The notes under the pieces: generated by a model
Databases searched by the model: none
What the model saw: only the letters and a program-made list of their open reading frames with translations
What the model was told of the DNA's origin: nothing
Assembly (NCBI RefSeq): GCF_030684675.1
Contig: NZ_JAUXXZ010000023.1
Location: forward strand, 1-64,000
Direction of reading: 5' to 3'
DNA: 64,000 nt
From: Daejeonella sp.
GTDB taxonomy: Bacteria > Bacteroidota > Bacteroidia > Sphingobacteriales > Sphingobacteriaceae
Shown here: piece after piece, positions 1 to 8,180 of the stretch
Layout: the number at the start of each line of letters is the position of its first letter
Numbering within the stretch: the stretch's first letter is position 1
Position numbers and translations under genes: made by a program

Positions 1-2
1 CC

Positions 3-158
3 ATCCCATTTCTAATGCTTGGATTGGGTGTTTGGTTTGTGCTGAGGGGGTTTAACCTGGATATTCCATATTTGAGTCCGCCTAAAATGGATACGGGAGT
101 TGAGGTTTGTTCCGTTGCGGATCAGGTCCGCAATGACAACGGATCAGGTCCGCAATGA
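3..158 (+). CDS. C-terminal end of a TauE/SafE-like membrane protein (partial, 5' end off window)
   Basis: Reading frame 3 is open from the window edge to a TGA at 156-158. The peptide contains a hydrophobic helix, then RGFNLDIPYLSPPK, which resembles the end of the sulfite-exporter/TauE-SafE proteins that Bacteroidota carry beside cbb3 oxidase genes (family resemblance from memory, not a search). That setting would fit the neighbouring hemN and oxygen-sensor genes. The last 13 or so codons are supplied by the 22-bp repeat array starting at 119, so the native C-terminus (probably ending soon after the VEVC tetrapeptide) seems to have been overwritten or extended by repeat DNA. Identification rests on about 35 residues only. 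Confidence 0.45.
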   Translation: MPFLMLGLGVWFVLRGFNLDIPYLSPPKMDTGVEVCSVADQVRNDNGSGPQ

Positions 159-272
159 CAACGGATCAGGTCCGCAATGACAACGGATCAGGTCCGCAAT
201 GACAACGGATCAGGTCCGCAATGACAACGGATCAGGTCCGCAATGACAACGGATCAGGTCCGCAATGACAAC
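119..272 (+). repeat. Seven-copy 22-bp tandem repeat
   Basis: Seven head-to-tail copies of GGATCAGGTCCGCAATGACA plus AC occupy 119-140, 141-162, 163-184, 185-206, 207-228, 229-250 and 251-272, apparently without mismatches. Each unit carries a GCAATGACA module also seen in the arrays at 660-900 and near 44315. There are no spacers, so this is not a CRISPR array. Perfect identity suggests recent expansion by slippage or recombination. Confidence 0.95.
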
Positions 273-317
273 AGGTCGAACTATGAAATAAATAATTTTC
301 TATTTTAATGCAGCATT

Positions 318-599
318 CTAATCTGGATATAATTCCTTCCATTCGGGATTGGATTTATCGATAAGGTCATTTTTCCAGCTCCGTTGCCAATTTTTTAATT
401 GCTTTTCCCTCCGGATAGCTACCCGGATATCAGAATATACCTCAAACCATACCAGTTTATTGCAATTATTCTTAGAGGTAAAGCCAATATTTAGCTTTTC
501 TTTATGTTCTTTAATCCTCCTGCTCAGATTGTTAGTCACACCAATATATATTACAGAATTTGATGAATTGCTTAACATGTAGACGAAATATTGAGCCAT
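318..599 (-). CDS. Small GIY-YIG nuclease-family protein (UPF0213-like)
   Basis: This 93-residue protein is essentially one GIY-YIG domain: an N-terminal YFVYML strand, the VIYIGVTNNLSRRIKEHK core (variant YIG and the catalytic Arg in SRRIKEH), and a C-terminal Glu in the RREKQLKNW segment typical of the stand-alone UPF0213 group. Members resemble the UvrC nuclease domain; their cellular role is largely unknown. The gene stands alone and lies exactly between the repeat array at 119-272 and the opposed arrays at 660-900, which suggests a link between the nuclease and the repeats (inference). No signal peptide or membrane segment is visible. Confidence 0.85.
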   Translation of the reverse strand: MAQYFVYMLSNSSNSVIYIGVTNNLSRRIKEHKEKLNIGFTSKNNCNKLVWFEVYSDIRVAIRREKQLKNWQRSWKNDLIDKSNPEWKELYPD

Positions 600-659
600 A
601 ACTAAAATTATGAATTCATAATTTTAGAATTTTGGAGAATGAGTAAACGGTTGCTTTGC

Positions 660-725
660 GGGTCAAGCCCGCAATGACAACGGGTCAAGCCCGCAATGAC
701 AACGGGTCAAGCCCGCAATGACAAT
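660..725 (+). repeat. Three-copy 22-bp tandem repeat (variant of the first array)
   Basis: Units at 660-681, 682-703 and 704-725 read GGGTCAAGCCCGCAATGACA followed by AC (AT in the last). A degenerate continuation, GGATCAGGTCCGCAAG, follows, then scattered GCAATGACA modules to about 791. The unit is the reverse complement of the module in the 801-900 array, so the two arrays can pair as a large hairpin. Confidence 0.93.
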
Positions 726-800
726 GGATCAGGTCCGCAAGATGGTAGAATCAATCCAGCAATGACAACGAGCCTCTAGTCCGCAATGACAGTAGGATTC

Positions 801-900
801 TGTCATTCCAGGCTTGACCTGTCATTCCGGGCTTGACCTGTCATTCCGGGCTTGACCTGTCATTCCGGGCCTGACCTGTCATTGCGGGCTTGACCCGCAA
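801..900 (-). repeat. Five-copy 19-bp array, inverted relative to the 660-725 array, ending in a palindrome
   Basis: Copies of TGTCATTCCGGGCTTGACC (minor variants) lie at 801-819, 820-838, 839-857, 858-876 and 877-895. The last copy flows into the palindrome TTGCGGGcttgaCCCGCAA (882-900), a REP-like hairpin that directly abuts the hemN stop codon (901-903, minus strand) and could act as its 3'-end structure or terminator. Confidence 0.92.
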
Positions 901-2265
901 CTAGCCCGCCATACTAAACAACTGCGTTTCCGGTTGGCTGGCCCATAGATGAGCATCAAAGGCCATACAGATATTTCTAAGGAATCGTTTTCCAGGCGGT
1001 GTTACAGCTAAACTATGATCCCTGATAATCAGCAATCCATCTTCCTGAAGTGTTTTAGCGCGCTCCAGCCCTGATACCATGGCATCAATCAAAGGCTCGT
1101 TTATATTCCAATCTGTTTTCCCTTTGCACATCAGATTTAAGATATGCTTCCGGATAATCAGATCCTCCTCCGATAAATGATGTCCTTTGAAAACAGGTAA
1201 CTTTCCACTATTCACCATTTCGAGATAATCTTCTACCTTTTTAACATTTTGTGCAAAAGCAAACCAACTGTCACTGATTGATGAAACCCCAAGGCCTACC
1301 ATCAATTGTGTGTATTGGTGGGTATAACCCATAAAATTCCGGTGAAGTTTTCCTGAATGTTCAGCCTTGAACAAGCTGTCGGTACTGAGTGCAAAATGAT
1401 CCATGCCAATCTCTTCATAACCCATTGAAGTAAACATCTGACGGCCTAATTCATATAAACGTTGCTTCTCATCTACTGAGGGAAGATCTGCTTCTGTAAA
1501 ACTCCTTTGTCCGGGTTTAATCCATGGCACATGGGCATAGCTATAAAATGCGATACGGTCGGGCATGAGTTTCTCAACCTGAAAGATCGTATCTCCCAGC
1601 CCTTCATAAGTTTGGAGCGGCAAGCCATAGATCAGATCAAAATTGATGGAAGAGTACCCAATCTTTCTTGCCAGTTCTGTTACAGCTTTTACCTGTTCAA
1701 AGCTTTGCATGCGATTGATTATTTTCTGCACCTTTGGATCAAAATCCTGTATACCAAGGCTCAGACGGCGAAAGCCCAAATCATATAAAGTTCTTAGATG
1801 GTCTTCTCTGGTATTGTTGGGATGAGCTTCAAAACTAAATTCTGCATCAGGATGTAAATCGGCACCCGCAGTCAGACCATTTATGAGAAGCTTTAGGTTT
1901 TCAGCAGCAAAGAAAGTTGGTGTACCTCCACCCAAATGAATTTCTCTGATTTTTGGTTTATCTGCAAATACCCCTTTGTACAATGCCCATTCTTTCAAAA
2001 CTGACTGAATATAAGGATCTTCCACCTGATGATTCCGGGTAATCCGGGTATTGCAGCCGCAATAAGTACAGAGACTTTCGCAGAAAGGTAAATGCACGTA
2101 CAAACTGATTCCATTCCCGGAATTACTTTGATCAAAAGAAAATTTAACAGATTCTTTCCATTGACTAATATCCGGAACATCGGTATTCCAATATGGAACA
2201 GTTGGATAACTGGTATATCGCGGAGCTGCCACGTGGTATTTATTAATCAGATTCTGGGTATTCAT
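901..2265 (-). CDS. hemN: Oxygen-independent coproporphyrinogen III oxidase (radical SAM)
   Basis: HemN decarboxylates coproporphyrinogen III to protoporphyrinogen IX without O2, in the cytoplasm. The 454-residue length fits the family. The radical-SAM cluster cysteines are C62-x3-C66-x2-C69, followed by C71 as in E. coli HemN (CxxxCxxCxC). The N-terminal APRYTSYPT and the GGGTPT SAM-binding motif are typical of true HemN rather than HemW. It is the second gene of a leftward pair, 24 bp after the hydroxyacid dehydrogenase, so both are probably transcribed from the promoter near 3300 that carries FNR-like boxes. This fits haem synthesis under oxygen limitation. Confidence 0.95.
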   Translation of the reverse strand: MNTQNLINKYHVAAPRYTSYPTVPYWNTDVPDISQWKESVKFSFDQSNSGNGISLYVHLPFCESLCTYCGCNTRITRNHQVEDPYIQSVLKEWALYKGVFADKPKIREIHLGGGTPTFFAAENLKLLINGLTAGADLHPDAEFSFEAHPNNTREDHLRTLYDLGFRRLSLGIQDFDPKVQKIINRMQSFEQVKAVTELARKIGYSSINFDLIYGLPLQTYEGLGDTIFQVEKLMPDRIAFYSYAHVPWIKPGQRSFTEADLPSVDEKQRLYELGRQMFTSMGYEEIGMDHFALSTDSLFKAEHSGKLHRNFMGYTHQYTQLMVGLGVSSISDSWFAFAQNVKKVEDYLEMVNSGKLPVFKGHHLSEEDLIIRKHILNLMCKGKTDWNINEPLIDAMVSGLERAKTLQEDGLLIIRDHSLAVTPPGKRFLRNICMAFDAHLWASQPETQLFSMAG

Positions 2266-2289
2266 AATTAGTCGTTTGAGTCTAATATT

Positions 2290-3294
2290 TCAACGTTTTG
2301 AGCATCCATCAGCACATACACAGGCTTTACCTGAGCATTTTCCGGCCTGCCAGTTATCCAGGTTCTTAATGATCAGATTTGCAATTTCCTGAAGCGCTTC
2401 TTTAGTCAAAAATGCCTGATGAGGTGAAATAATTACATTCGGGAATGAAAGTAATTCTTCCATGATCGGATCTTTGACATGATCGGCACGATGATCAGAA
2501 TAGAACATATCCTTCTCAAACTCATATCCATCCAGGCCGAGCCAGCCGATCTTAGCGGTCTTTAATGCCTTAATCAAATCTTCCGATTTGATTAATCCGC
2601 CTCTGCTGGTATTAATCAGCATCACACCATTCTTCATTTTGGAAATACTCTGCATATTAATGATATGCTTTGTTTCTGGGTTTAAAGGAATATGAAGGGA
2701 GATAATATCTGACTCTTCCAAAAGCTGCTCAAAACCAACTTCCTCTATACCATCCAGATTTGGAACCGGACTACTATCATGGCCAAGGATTTTACAGCCC
2801 AGGCTCCTGAAAACTGTGGCCGTTGCTTTTCCAATCGCTCCAAGCCCAACAATTCCCACAGTTTTTCCTTTAAAATTGAAACCTATATGCTGATCTATTC
2901 TGAAATCAAACTCACGGCTACTGTTCACTGTGGAGATGATCCTTCGGCCTAAAGAAAGAGCAAGCATTAGGGTGTATTCTGAAACAGCTGCGGGGGAATA
3001 AGACGGCACATTTGCCAGTTTGATATTTCTCTTACCAGCAGCTACCCTGTCAATATGATCGGTCGACACCGAACGTGTGGTAATGTATTTAATGCCAAGA
3101 TCTGCCAGTTTTTCGATCACTTCTTCAGAAAGATCATCCTGGGTTGATACCACAACAGCCTCTTTGCCTTGTGCATAAACTGCAGTTTCAAGGCTTAGGG
3201 AATTGGAAATCAGTGTAATATCGTGTTGTTTTTGATTTGCACGAGCTACAAATTCTTTCTCAAACTCTCTAACACTATAGGCAACAACTTTCAT
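2290..3294 (-). CDS. D-2-hydroxyacid (D-lactate) dehydrogenase with a Cys-rich tail
   Basis: A 334-residue NAD-dependent D-2-hydroxyacid dehydrogenase; D-lactate dehydrogenase (LdhA type) is the most likely activity. Visible features are the TTRSVSTDHID region of the catalytic domain, the dinucleotide motif GLGAIG, the conserved NTSRGG arginine segment, a Glu-rich loop, and the catalytic SPHQAF histidine near residue 296. Unusually the protein ends in a Cys-rich stretch (C320, C325, C327, C331) absent from ordinary LdhA. It begins the leftward pair with hemN. Pyruvate-to-lactate reduction would re-oxidise NADH under low oxygen, in line with the FNR-like boxes upstream. Confidence 0.88.
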   Translation of the reverse strand: MKVVAYSVREFEKEFVARANQKQHDITLISNSLSLETAVYAQGKEAVVVSTQDDLSEEVIEKLADLGIKYITTRSVSTDHIDRVAAGKRNIKLANVPSYSPAAVSEYTLMLALSLGRRIISTVNSSREFDFRIDQHIGFNFKGKTVGIVGLGAIGKATATVFRSLGCKILGHDSSPVPNLDGIEEVGFEQLLEESDIISLHIPLNPETKHIINMQSISKMKNGVMLINTSRGGLIKSEDLIKALKTAKIGWLGLDGYEFEKDMFYSDHRADHVKDPIMEELLSFPNVIISPHQAFLTKEALQEIANLIIKNLDNWQAGKCSGKACVCADGCSKR

Positions 3295-3340
3295 TAATAA
3301 ACATTTATTCCAAAAGTACTTTTAGGAATAAGGTTTCGTA

Positions 3341-3354
3341 ATGAGTGATGTCAT
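3341..3354. promoter_or_regulatory. Weaker FNR-spaced dyad upstream of the hydroxyacid dehydrogenase/hemN pair
   Basis: ATGAGTGATGTCAT keeps the TGA-N6-TCA spacing of FNR/Crp sites and is centred about 53 bp before the hydroxyacid dehydrogenase ATG. It is less symmetrical than the neighbouring box at 3364-3375 and may be fortuitous. Confidence 0.3.
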
Positions 3355-3363
3355 AAAGAAAAA

Positions 3364-3375
3364 TGATCTTTATCA
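3364..3375. promoter_or_regulatory. FNR-type box TGAT-CTTT-ATCA
   Basis: This matches the core of the FNR consensus (TGAT-N4-ATCA) exactly, about 75 bp before the hydroxyacid dehydrogenase start (3294) and overlapping the stop codon of the regulator gene at 3373. If transcription starts about 34 nt before the ATG, the box would be centred near -41.5, a class II activation position. The upstream regulator carries the E..SR recognition helix that reads such sites (see 3373-4443). Confidence 0.5.
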
Positions 3376-4443
3376 GTTTTTCATTTTATGGAGCTTGGAA
3401 AAATCGATGATATCAATCACGCTGCCTTTCTTTTCAATGATTCCTTCATCCTTAAAATCGCTCAGGGTTCTGCTAACTGTTTCTGTAGCCATGCCTGCCA
3501 TTGATGCCAGGTCCTCCCTTGAGATGCGGATCTGGGCTTCAGAATTTTCTGTGGGATTTTGCTGCTTTGCCAGGCGAATCAGAATCTCGGCCATTCGTTT
3601 CCTTACTGAGTGATAGGCGAGCTGAAGTAATTGTTCCTCCTTCTCAATCAGATTGCTGGAGAGCACCTTTATAAATTTCTGACCAATATCTGTATAGGTA
3701 TCAAGAAGCTGCTTTACGGTATCCTTAGGAAGAAGGCAGATTGTAGTATCATCTACAGCTTCAGTAGTTTCATTATAATGATCTCCGGAAAGCATGGCCT
3801 GAATTCCCAGATATTCATCCGGCCCATACATTCCTGTCACCAATTCTCTGCCGTCTTCACTTAATTTAACAGCCTTCACCCTCCCACTAAGTATTAAATA
3901 TATGCCAGTTATTGCATCACTCTCATAATAAATAATCTGCTTTTTTCTGACCTGTTTAACCTTACGATCGGCGATAATTTTCTTCAATTCATCAAGACCC
4001 TGACCCTGATTCTGGTTAGTCAGAAGCTGGAGACTTTCAAACGATTTACTGTAAAAAGCTTCTATTTTTTCCTTTTTCTGAAAGCGCGACTCAATGGTAT
4101 TCAGTAATTCCATATCATCAAAAGGCTTAGTCAGATAATCATCGGCACCCATGTCCATACCTTTTCTCATATCGGCCCTTTCAGCTTTTGCTGTGAGAAA
4201 AATGAAGGGGATATTAGAGGTTTCCCTATTTTTTGACAAGAGATATAAAACACCATAACCATCCAATTCAGGCATCATTATATCACAAAGTATCATATCA
4301 GGAATATGCTGCTGCGCCAGCTCCACCCCTATTTTACCATTATCTGCTTCCAAAACTTCATATCCTGCAAGTTGCAGAATTTCAACAGAACTATCCCTGA
4401 TATCCTCGTTATCTTCGATTATTAGAATTTTCTTCTTTTTCAT
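3373..4443 (-). CDS. Response regulator fused to a Crp/FNR-type transcription factor
   Basis: Residues 1-115 form a receiver domain with the acidic pocket (E10, D11), phospho-acceptor D54 (LCDIMMPE) and K106 (YLTKPF). Residues about 150-280 form a cyclic-nucleotide-binding-like barrel (QIIYYESDAITGIYLILSG). The C-terminal 70 residues are a Crp-type winged helix. The recognition helix reads ATETVSRTL, with E321, S324 and R325 matching the E..SR of E. coli FNR, which specifies TTGAT half-sites. The gene follows the FixL-like kinase by 6 bp and is very probably its partner. The fusion merges the roles that FixJ and FixK play as separate proteins in rhizobia (inference). No Fe-S cysteine cluster is apparent. 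Confidence 0.9.
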   Translation of the reverse strand: MKKKKILIIEDNEDIRDSSVEILQLAGYEVLEADNGKIGVELAQQHIPDMILCDIMMPELDGYGVLYLLSKNRETSNIPFIFLTAKAERADMRKGMDMGADDYLTKPFDDMELLNTIESRFQKKEKIEAFYSKSFESLQLLTNQNQGQGLDELKKIIADRKVKQVRKKQIIYYESDAITGIYLILSGRVKAVKLSEDGRELVTGMYGPDEYLGIQAMLSGDHYNETTEAVDDTTICLLPKDTVKQLLDTYTDIGQKFIKVLSSNLIEKEEQLLQLAYHSVRKRMAEILIRLAKQQNPTENSEAQIRISREDLASMAGMATETVSRTLSDFKDEGIIEKKGSVIDIIDFSKLHKMKN

Positions 4444-4449
4444 AGAATT

Positions 4450-5637
4450 TTACTGTGGGAAATTTAGGGTAAAAATTGTTTTCTGTTTAGGCAGACTTGT
4501 AAAATTAACCTTTCCACCCATCAAATTAACATAACGCATGATAATATTAAGCCCAAGACCTGTACCCGGAATATTTCCGGTATTGTTGGCCCTGAAAAAC
4601 GGTTCAAATAAATGCTTGTGATCTGCTTCAGGTATGCCAATTCCATTATCTCTGACTGTAACAATACATTCCTTATCCGAAAGTTCAGTATTAAACTCAA
4701 TGAAGGTATTCTCGCCAGAATATTTGATGGCATTAGAAATTAAATTGATAATACAGTTCCTAAGCAAATTCTGATCCAGTAACACCGTACTATACAGCCC
4801 GGTATGCTGATAAATGATATTCTGATCCTTCTTAGCCATCATTTGCATCTCCTCAGTAATCTCTTCAGAGAGTTTGACAATATCAAATTTCGAAAAAGCT
4901 GTTTCAATTTTACCTGCCTCCAGACGTTCGAGAGAGAGAAAATCATCCAGAATGGTCGTTAAATTACCGACTGAATTTTTAATCTTACTTACATGCTTTG
5001 AAATATTGGCTCCATCATCCTGAAGTTTATACTTTTCAATCAATGATGCAGATAATTGTATGGAGCTAAGTGGTGTTCGAAATTCATGGGAAGCCATTGA
5101 TACAAACCGGCTTTTCAATTGATTGAGTTCCTTTTCCTTTTCGAGAGATTTACTAACCGTTTCTTTAGCCACCTCAAGTTCTGTTACAGACTTCTGAAGA
5201 GAATTTGTACGATCTTCAACTAATTTTTCGAGTTGTGAAGCATAATGCAATATCTGGGCCTCTGCTTCTTTTTCCCTGGTTAGGTCATGAATAAACCCGG
5301 TATAAATTGTTCTGCCTGAATACTTTACCTCACTTACTGCCAAACGGAAAGGAAATAAAGTACCATCCTTCTTCAGGCCTTTGACATCACGCCCCATACC
5401 AATGATATGGGGAGTACCCGTCCGCTGATAACGTGCAATGTATTCATCATGCTGACTCTTATCAGGCTGAGGCATCAGCATGGAAACATTCCTTCCGGTA
5501 ACCTCCTCAATAGTATAGCCAAACAAGGCGCAAGCAGAAGGATTTATTGACTCAATTAGTCCACGCTCATCAATTGTAATGATTCCATCAATCGCATTTT
5601 CAATAATAGCATGTAATAATGCGCCTTTTTCAGTCAT
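4450..5637 (-). CDS. FixL-like haem-PAS oxygen-sensing histidine kinase
   Basis: Soluble 395-residue kinase: PAS domain (about 5-125), coiled coil (130-175), HisKA with phospho-acceptor H184 (MASHEFRTPL), and a HATPase domain with DNGIGIPE and GTGLGLNI. The PAS domain keeps the residues that bind haem and read O2 in Bradyrhizobium FixL: proximal His (H63, SQHDEY), the propionate Arg (R69, IARY), the PHII pair (H77, I78), the distal Arg (R83, IIGMGR) and the LAV leucine (L99). This points to a haem-based O2 sensor rather than a generic PAS kinase. There are no transmembrane segments, as in Bradyrhizobium FixL. It sits first in a two-gene unit with the REC-FNR regulator. Haem binding is inferred from motif matching. 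Confidence 0.85.
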   Translation of the reverse strand: MTEKGALLHAIIENAIDGIITIDERGLIESINPSACALFGYTIEEVTGRNVSMLMPQPDKSQHDEYIARYQRTGTPHIIGMGRDVKGLKKDGTLFPFRLAVSEVKYSGRTIYTGFIHDLTREKEAEAQILHYASQLEKLVEDRTNSLQKSVTELEVAKETVSKSLEKEKELNQLKSRFVSMASHEFRTPLSSIQLSASLIEKYKLQDDGANISKHVSKIKNSVGNLTTILDDFLSLERLEAGKIETAFSKFDIVKLSEEITEEMQMMAKKDQNIIYQHTGLYSTVLLDQNLLRNCIINLISNAIKYSGENTFIEFNTELSDKECIVTVRDNGIGIPEADHKHLFEPFFRANNTGNIPGTGLGLNIIMRYVNLMGGKVNFTSLPKQKTIFTLNFPQ

Positions 5638-5754
5638 TTAACAAAAATAGTCTTTTGAATATAAAAATGAAGATTTGCCACTGAAAGTACTGTTTAAAAT
5701 TCAGAAGTTCTCTTTCCTGATTTTGAAAATTCAGACTGTGGATTTATTGAAAAA

Positions 5755-6483
5755 TTAATTCAAAGCCAGATAGAGTAGAGCGGCCAGACCAGCTCCAATC
5801 ATAGGTCCCAGAACCGGTATCCATGAGTACGACCAGTCGCAGTTTCCTTTACCAGCTACCGGAAGTATTGCATGCATAATCCTTGGGCCGAGATCGCGTA
5901 CCGGGTTAATTGCATATCCGGTTGTGCCCCCAAGGGAAAGCCCTATGGCCCAAACCAAAAACATTACAGGAATGGCGCCCAATGAGCCCAGACCAACAGG
6001 TGTTTTAGTGTCAGCTATTTCTGCACTTGTAAAATGGAATATCACGAACAGAAGCACAAAGGATCCTATAATTTCACTTGTAAGATTTGAAAAGGTATTT
6101 CTTATCGCAGGCCCGGTGCAAAATGCCGCAAGCTTTAATCCTTTGTCTTCAGTAGCTGTAAAATGATCTTTATACTTCAGCCAAACCAGTGAAGAGCCAA
6201 GCATTGCTCCAAGCATCTGAGCTAGCATATAGGCAGGAACCTGTGCCCAGTCAAACTTACCGCTTATTGCCAGTGCGAAGGTAACTGCAGGATTAAGATG
6301 TGCACCGCTGTAAGGAGCCGAAACAACTACCCCAACAAAAACTGCCAGTGCCCAGGCTGTAGTGATTACTATCCATCCCCCGCCGTTACCTTTGGTACCG
6401 GTTAAAACAACGTTGGCAACAACTCCATTACCCAGTAAGATCAATAGTGCTGTTCCTAAAAACTCAGCTGTAAAAGGTGTCAT
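5755..6483 (-). CDS. glpF: Glycerol facilitator (aquaglyceroporin)
   Basis: A 242-residue MIP channel with six predicted helices and two half-helices. The first pore motif is canonical (HLNPAVT, N64-P65-A66). The second is NPVRD (N193-P194-V195-R196-D197), with Asp after the filter arginine as in glycerol-conducting GlpF proteins rather than water-only aquaporins. It follows glpK by 16 bp in the same direction, forming a glycerol uptake and trapping unit. It would pass glycerol across the inner membrane for GlpK to phosphorylate. Confidence 0.93.
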   Translation of the reverse strand: MTPFTAEFLGTALLILLGNGVVANVVLTGTKGNGGGWIVITTAWALAVFVGVVVSAPYSGAHLNPAVTFALAISGKFDWAQVPAYMLAQMLGAMLGSSLVWLKYKDHFTATEDKGLKLAAFCTGPAIRNTFSNLTSEIIGSFVLLFVIFHFTSAEIADTKTPVGLGSLGAIPVMFLVWAIGLSLGGTTGYAINPVRDLGPRIMHAILPVAGKGNCDWSYSWIPVLGPMIGAGLAALLYLALN

Positions 6484-6499
6484 ATCTGAAATTTCTATT

Positions 6500-7987
6500 T
6501 TAAAGGTTCACATTAGCTTTTGCGGCTCTTACAGCCCGGTTCCAGCCATTAACAAGATCATCATAATTTTCCAGATCCTCTGGTTCGAAATTTCTTTCAA
6601 CCTGCCATTGTTCTGCAATTTCTTCAATACTCCCCCAAAAACCGGTTGCGAGCCCGGCAAGATAAGCTGCCCCAAGAGCAGTTACTTCGGTAACCTTTGG
6701 CCTGATAACCCTGCATTTCATAATATCAGCCTGGAATTGCATTAATAAATTATTGGCTGTGGCACCTCCATCTACACGCAATTCACTGATTGGAGTACCC
6801 GCATCCGCTTCCATTGCCTTCAATACATCCATTGTTTGAAAAGCAATACTTTCAAGGGCCGCTCGTGCAAAATGCCCTGAATTTGTACCCCTGGTAATCC
6901 CTGTAATTGTTCCTCTTGCATGCTGGTCCCAATGTGGTGCTCCCAATCCGGCAAAAGCCGGAACCATATAAACACCACCGGTATCTTTTACTTTTGCAGC
7001 CAGTTCTTCCACTTCAGCTGAGTTTTTGATCAGACCCAGCTCATCTCTCAGCCATTGAACTACGGCTCCACCAATAAAAATTCCTCCTTCGAGTGCATAA
7101 GTGACTTCTCCGTCTATTTTCCAGGCGATTGTAGTAAGTAGATTATTTGAAGATATTCTTGACTTTTTGCCTATGTTCATCAGCATGAAACATCCGGTAC
7201 CATAGGTATTTTTTACCATGCCGACCTTTGTGCACATCTGACCAAAAAGTGCTGCCTGCTGATCACCTGCAATTCCGGCAATAGGAATTTTAGCAGCAAG
7301 AATATCCCCTGCAGTTTCGCAAAATACTTCACTTGATGATTTGACCTCTGGCAACATGGCCATAGGAATATCGAATATTCCGAGCAATTCCTTATCCCAT
7401 TCAAGGGTATTGATGTCAAAAAGCATCGTCCGGGATGCATTACTTACATCCGTAAAATGACATTTACCTCCCGACAATTTCCAGATCAACCAGCTATCTA
7501 CCGTTCCAAAAAGCAATTTTCCCTGTTCCGCACTTTCTCTTGCTCCTTTAACATTTTCAAGAATCCACCTCACTTTAGTTGCTGAAAAATAAGAATCAAT
7601 GATCAGACCGGTCTTTCTCTGGATTTTTTCACCATGTTCTTTTCGGATTGAATCGCAATAATCGGAAGTTCTCCGATCCTGCCAAACAATTGCATTATAA
7701 ACAGGAAGCCCGGTTTCTTTATCCCAAACGACGGTCGTTTCCCTTTGGTTTGTAATTCCAATGGCATGGATATCCCTGGGATTCAGTCCCGCTTTAACCA
7801 TCGCCTCAGTTGCTACTGAAACCTGTGTTGACCAGATCTCTACAGGATCATGTTCCACCCATCCTGGCTTGGGATAGATTTGCTCAAATTCCTTTTGCGA
7901 AACTGCAACGATACTGCCCTTACGGTTAAATATAATGGCTCTGGAACTTGTCGTACCCTGATCGAGTGATAAAATATAATCTGGCAT
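6500..7987 (-). CDS. glpK: Glycerol kinase
   Basis: A 495-residue FGGY-family kinase converting glycerol to glycerol 3-phosphate with ATP. The N-terminal phosphate-binding motif LDQGTTSSR, the NQRETT segment, IVWQDRRT, and the GGATANN/FQAD region of the C-terminal domain are all present, and length is standard. It is upstream of glpF on the minus strand and is the first gene of the pair. The 193-bp gap to the divergent prephenate dehydrogenase gene holds their promoters; I see no clear operator there. Confidence 0.96.
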   Translation of the reverse strand: MPDYILSLDQGTTSSRAIIFNRKGSIVAVSQKEFEQIYPKPGWVEHDPVEIWSTQVSVATEAMVKAGLNPRDIHAIGITNQRETTVVWDKETGLPVYNAIVWQDRRTSDYCDSIRKEHGEKIQRKTGLIIDSYFSATKVRWILENVKGARESAEQGKLLFGTVDSWLIWKLSGGKCHFTDVSNASRTMLFDINTLEWDKELLGIFDIPMAMLPEVKSSSEVFCETAGDILAAKIPIAGIAGDQQAALFGQMCTKVGMVKNTYGTGCFMLMNIGKKSRISSNNLLTTIAWKIDGEVTYALEGGIFIGGAVVQWLRDELGLIKNSAEVEELAAKVKDTGGVYMVPAFAGLGAPHWDQHARGTITGITRGTNSGHFARAALESIAFQTMDVLKAMEADAGTPISELRVDGGATANNLLMQFQADIMKCRVIRPKVTEVTALGAAYLAGLATGFWGSIEEIAEQWQVERNFEPEDLENYDDLVNGWNRAVRAAKANVNL

Positions 7988-8180
7988 ATTGATATTAATT
8001 TATTCAGCCGGATTGTTTATGGCCTAATTAAATATGAGAAAAATATGTAATATTGACGATAATATTTACCTATTAAAAGGTATCATGGCTTGCGAATATA
8101 TTTCAGCAGCATGAATTTTATTGTTTTTGATTAAAGTTAAAACCGGATAAATTTATCCACAAATACATCAGCTCTTAAAC

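Noticed and set aside
119-272. Regular repeat units that might be a CRISPR array
   Set aside because: Units are head-to-tail with no spacers and no cas genes nearby.
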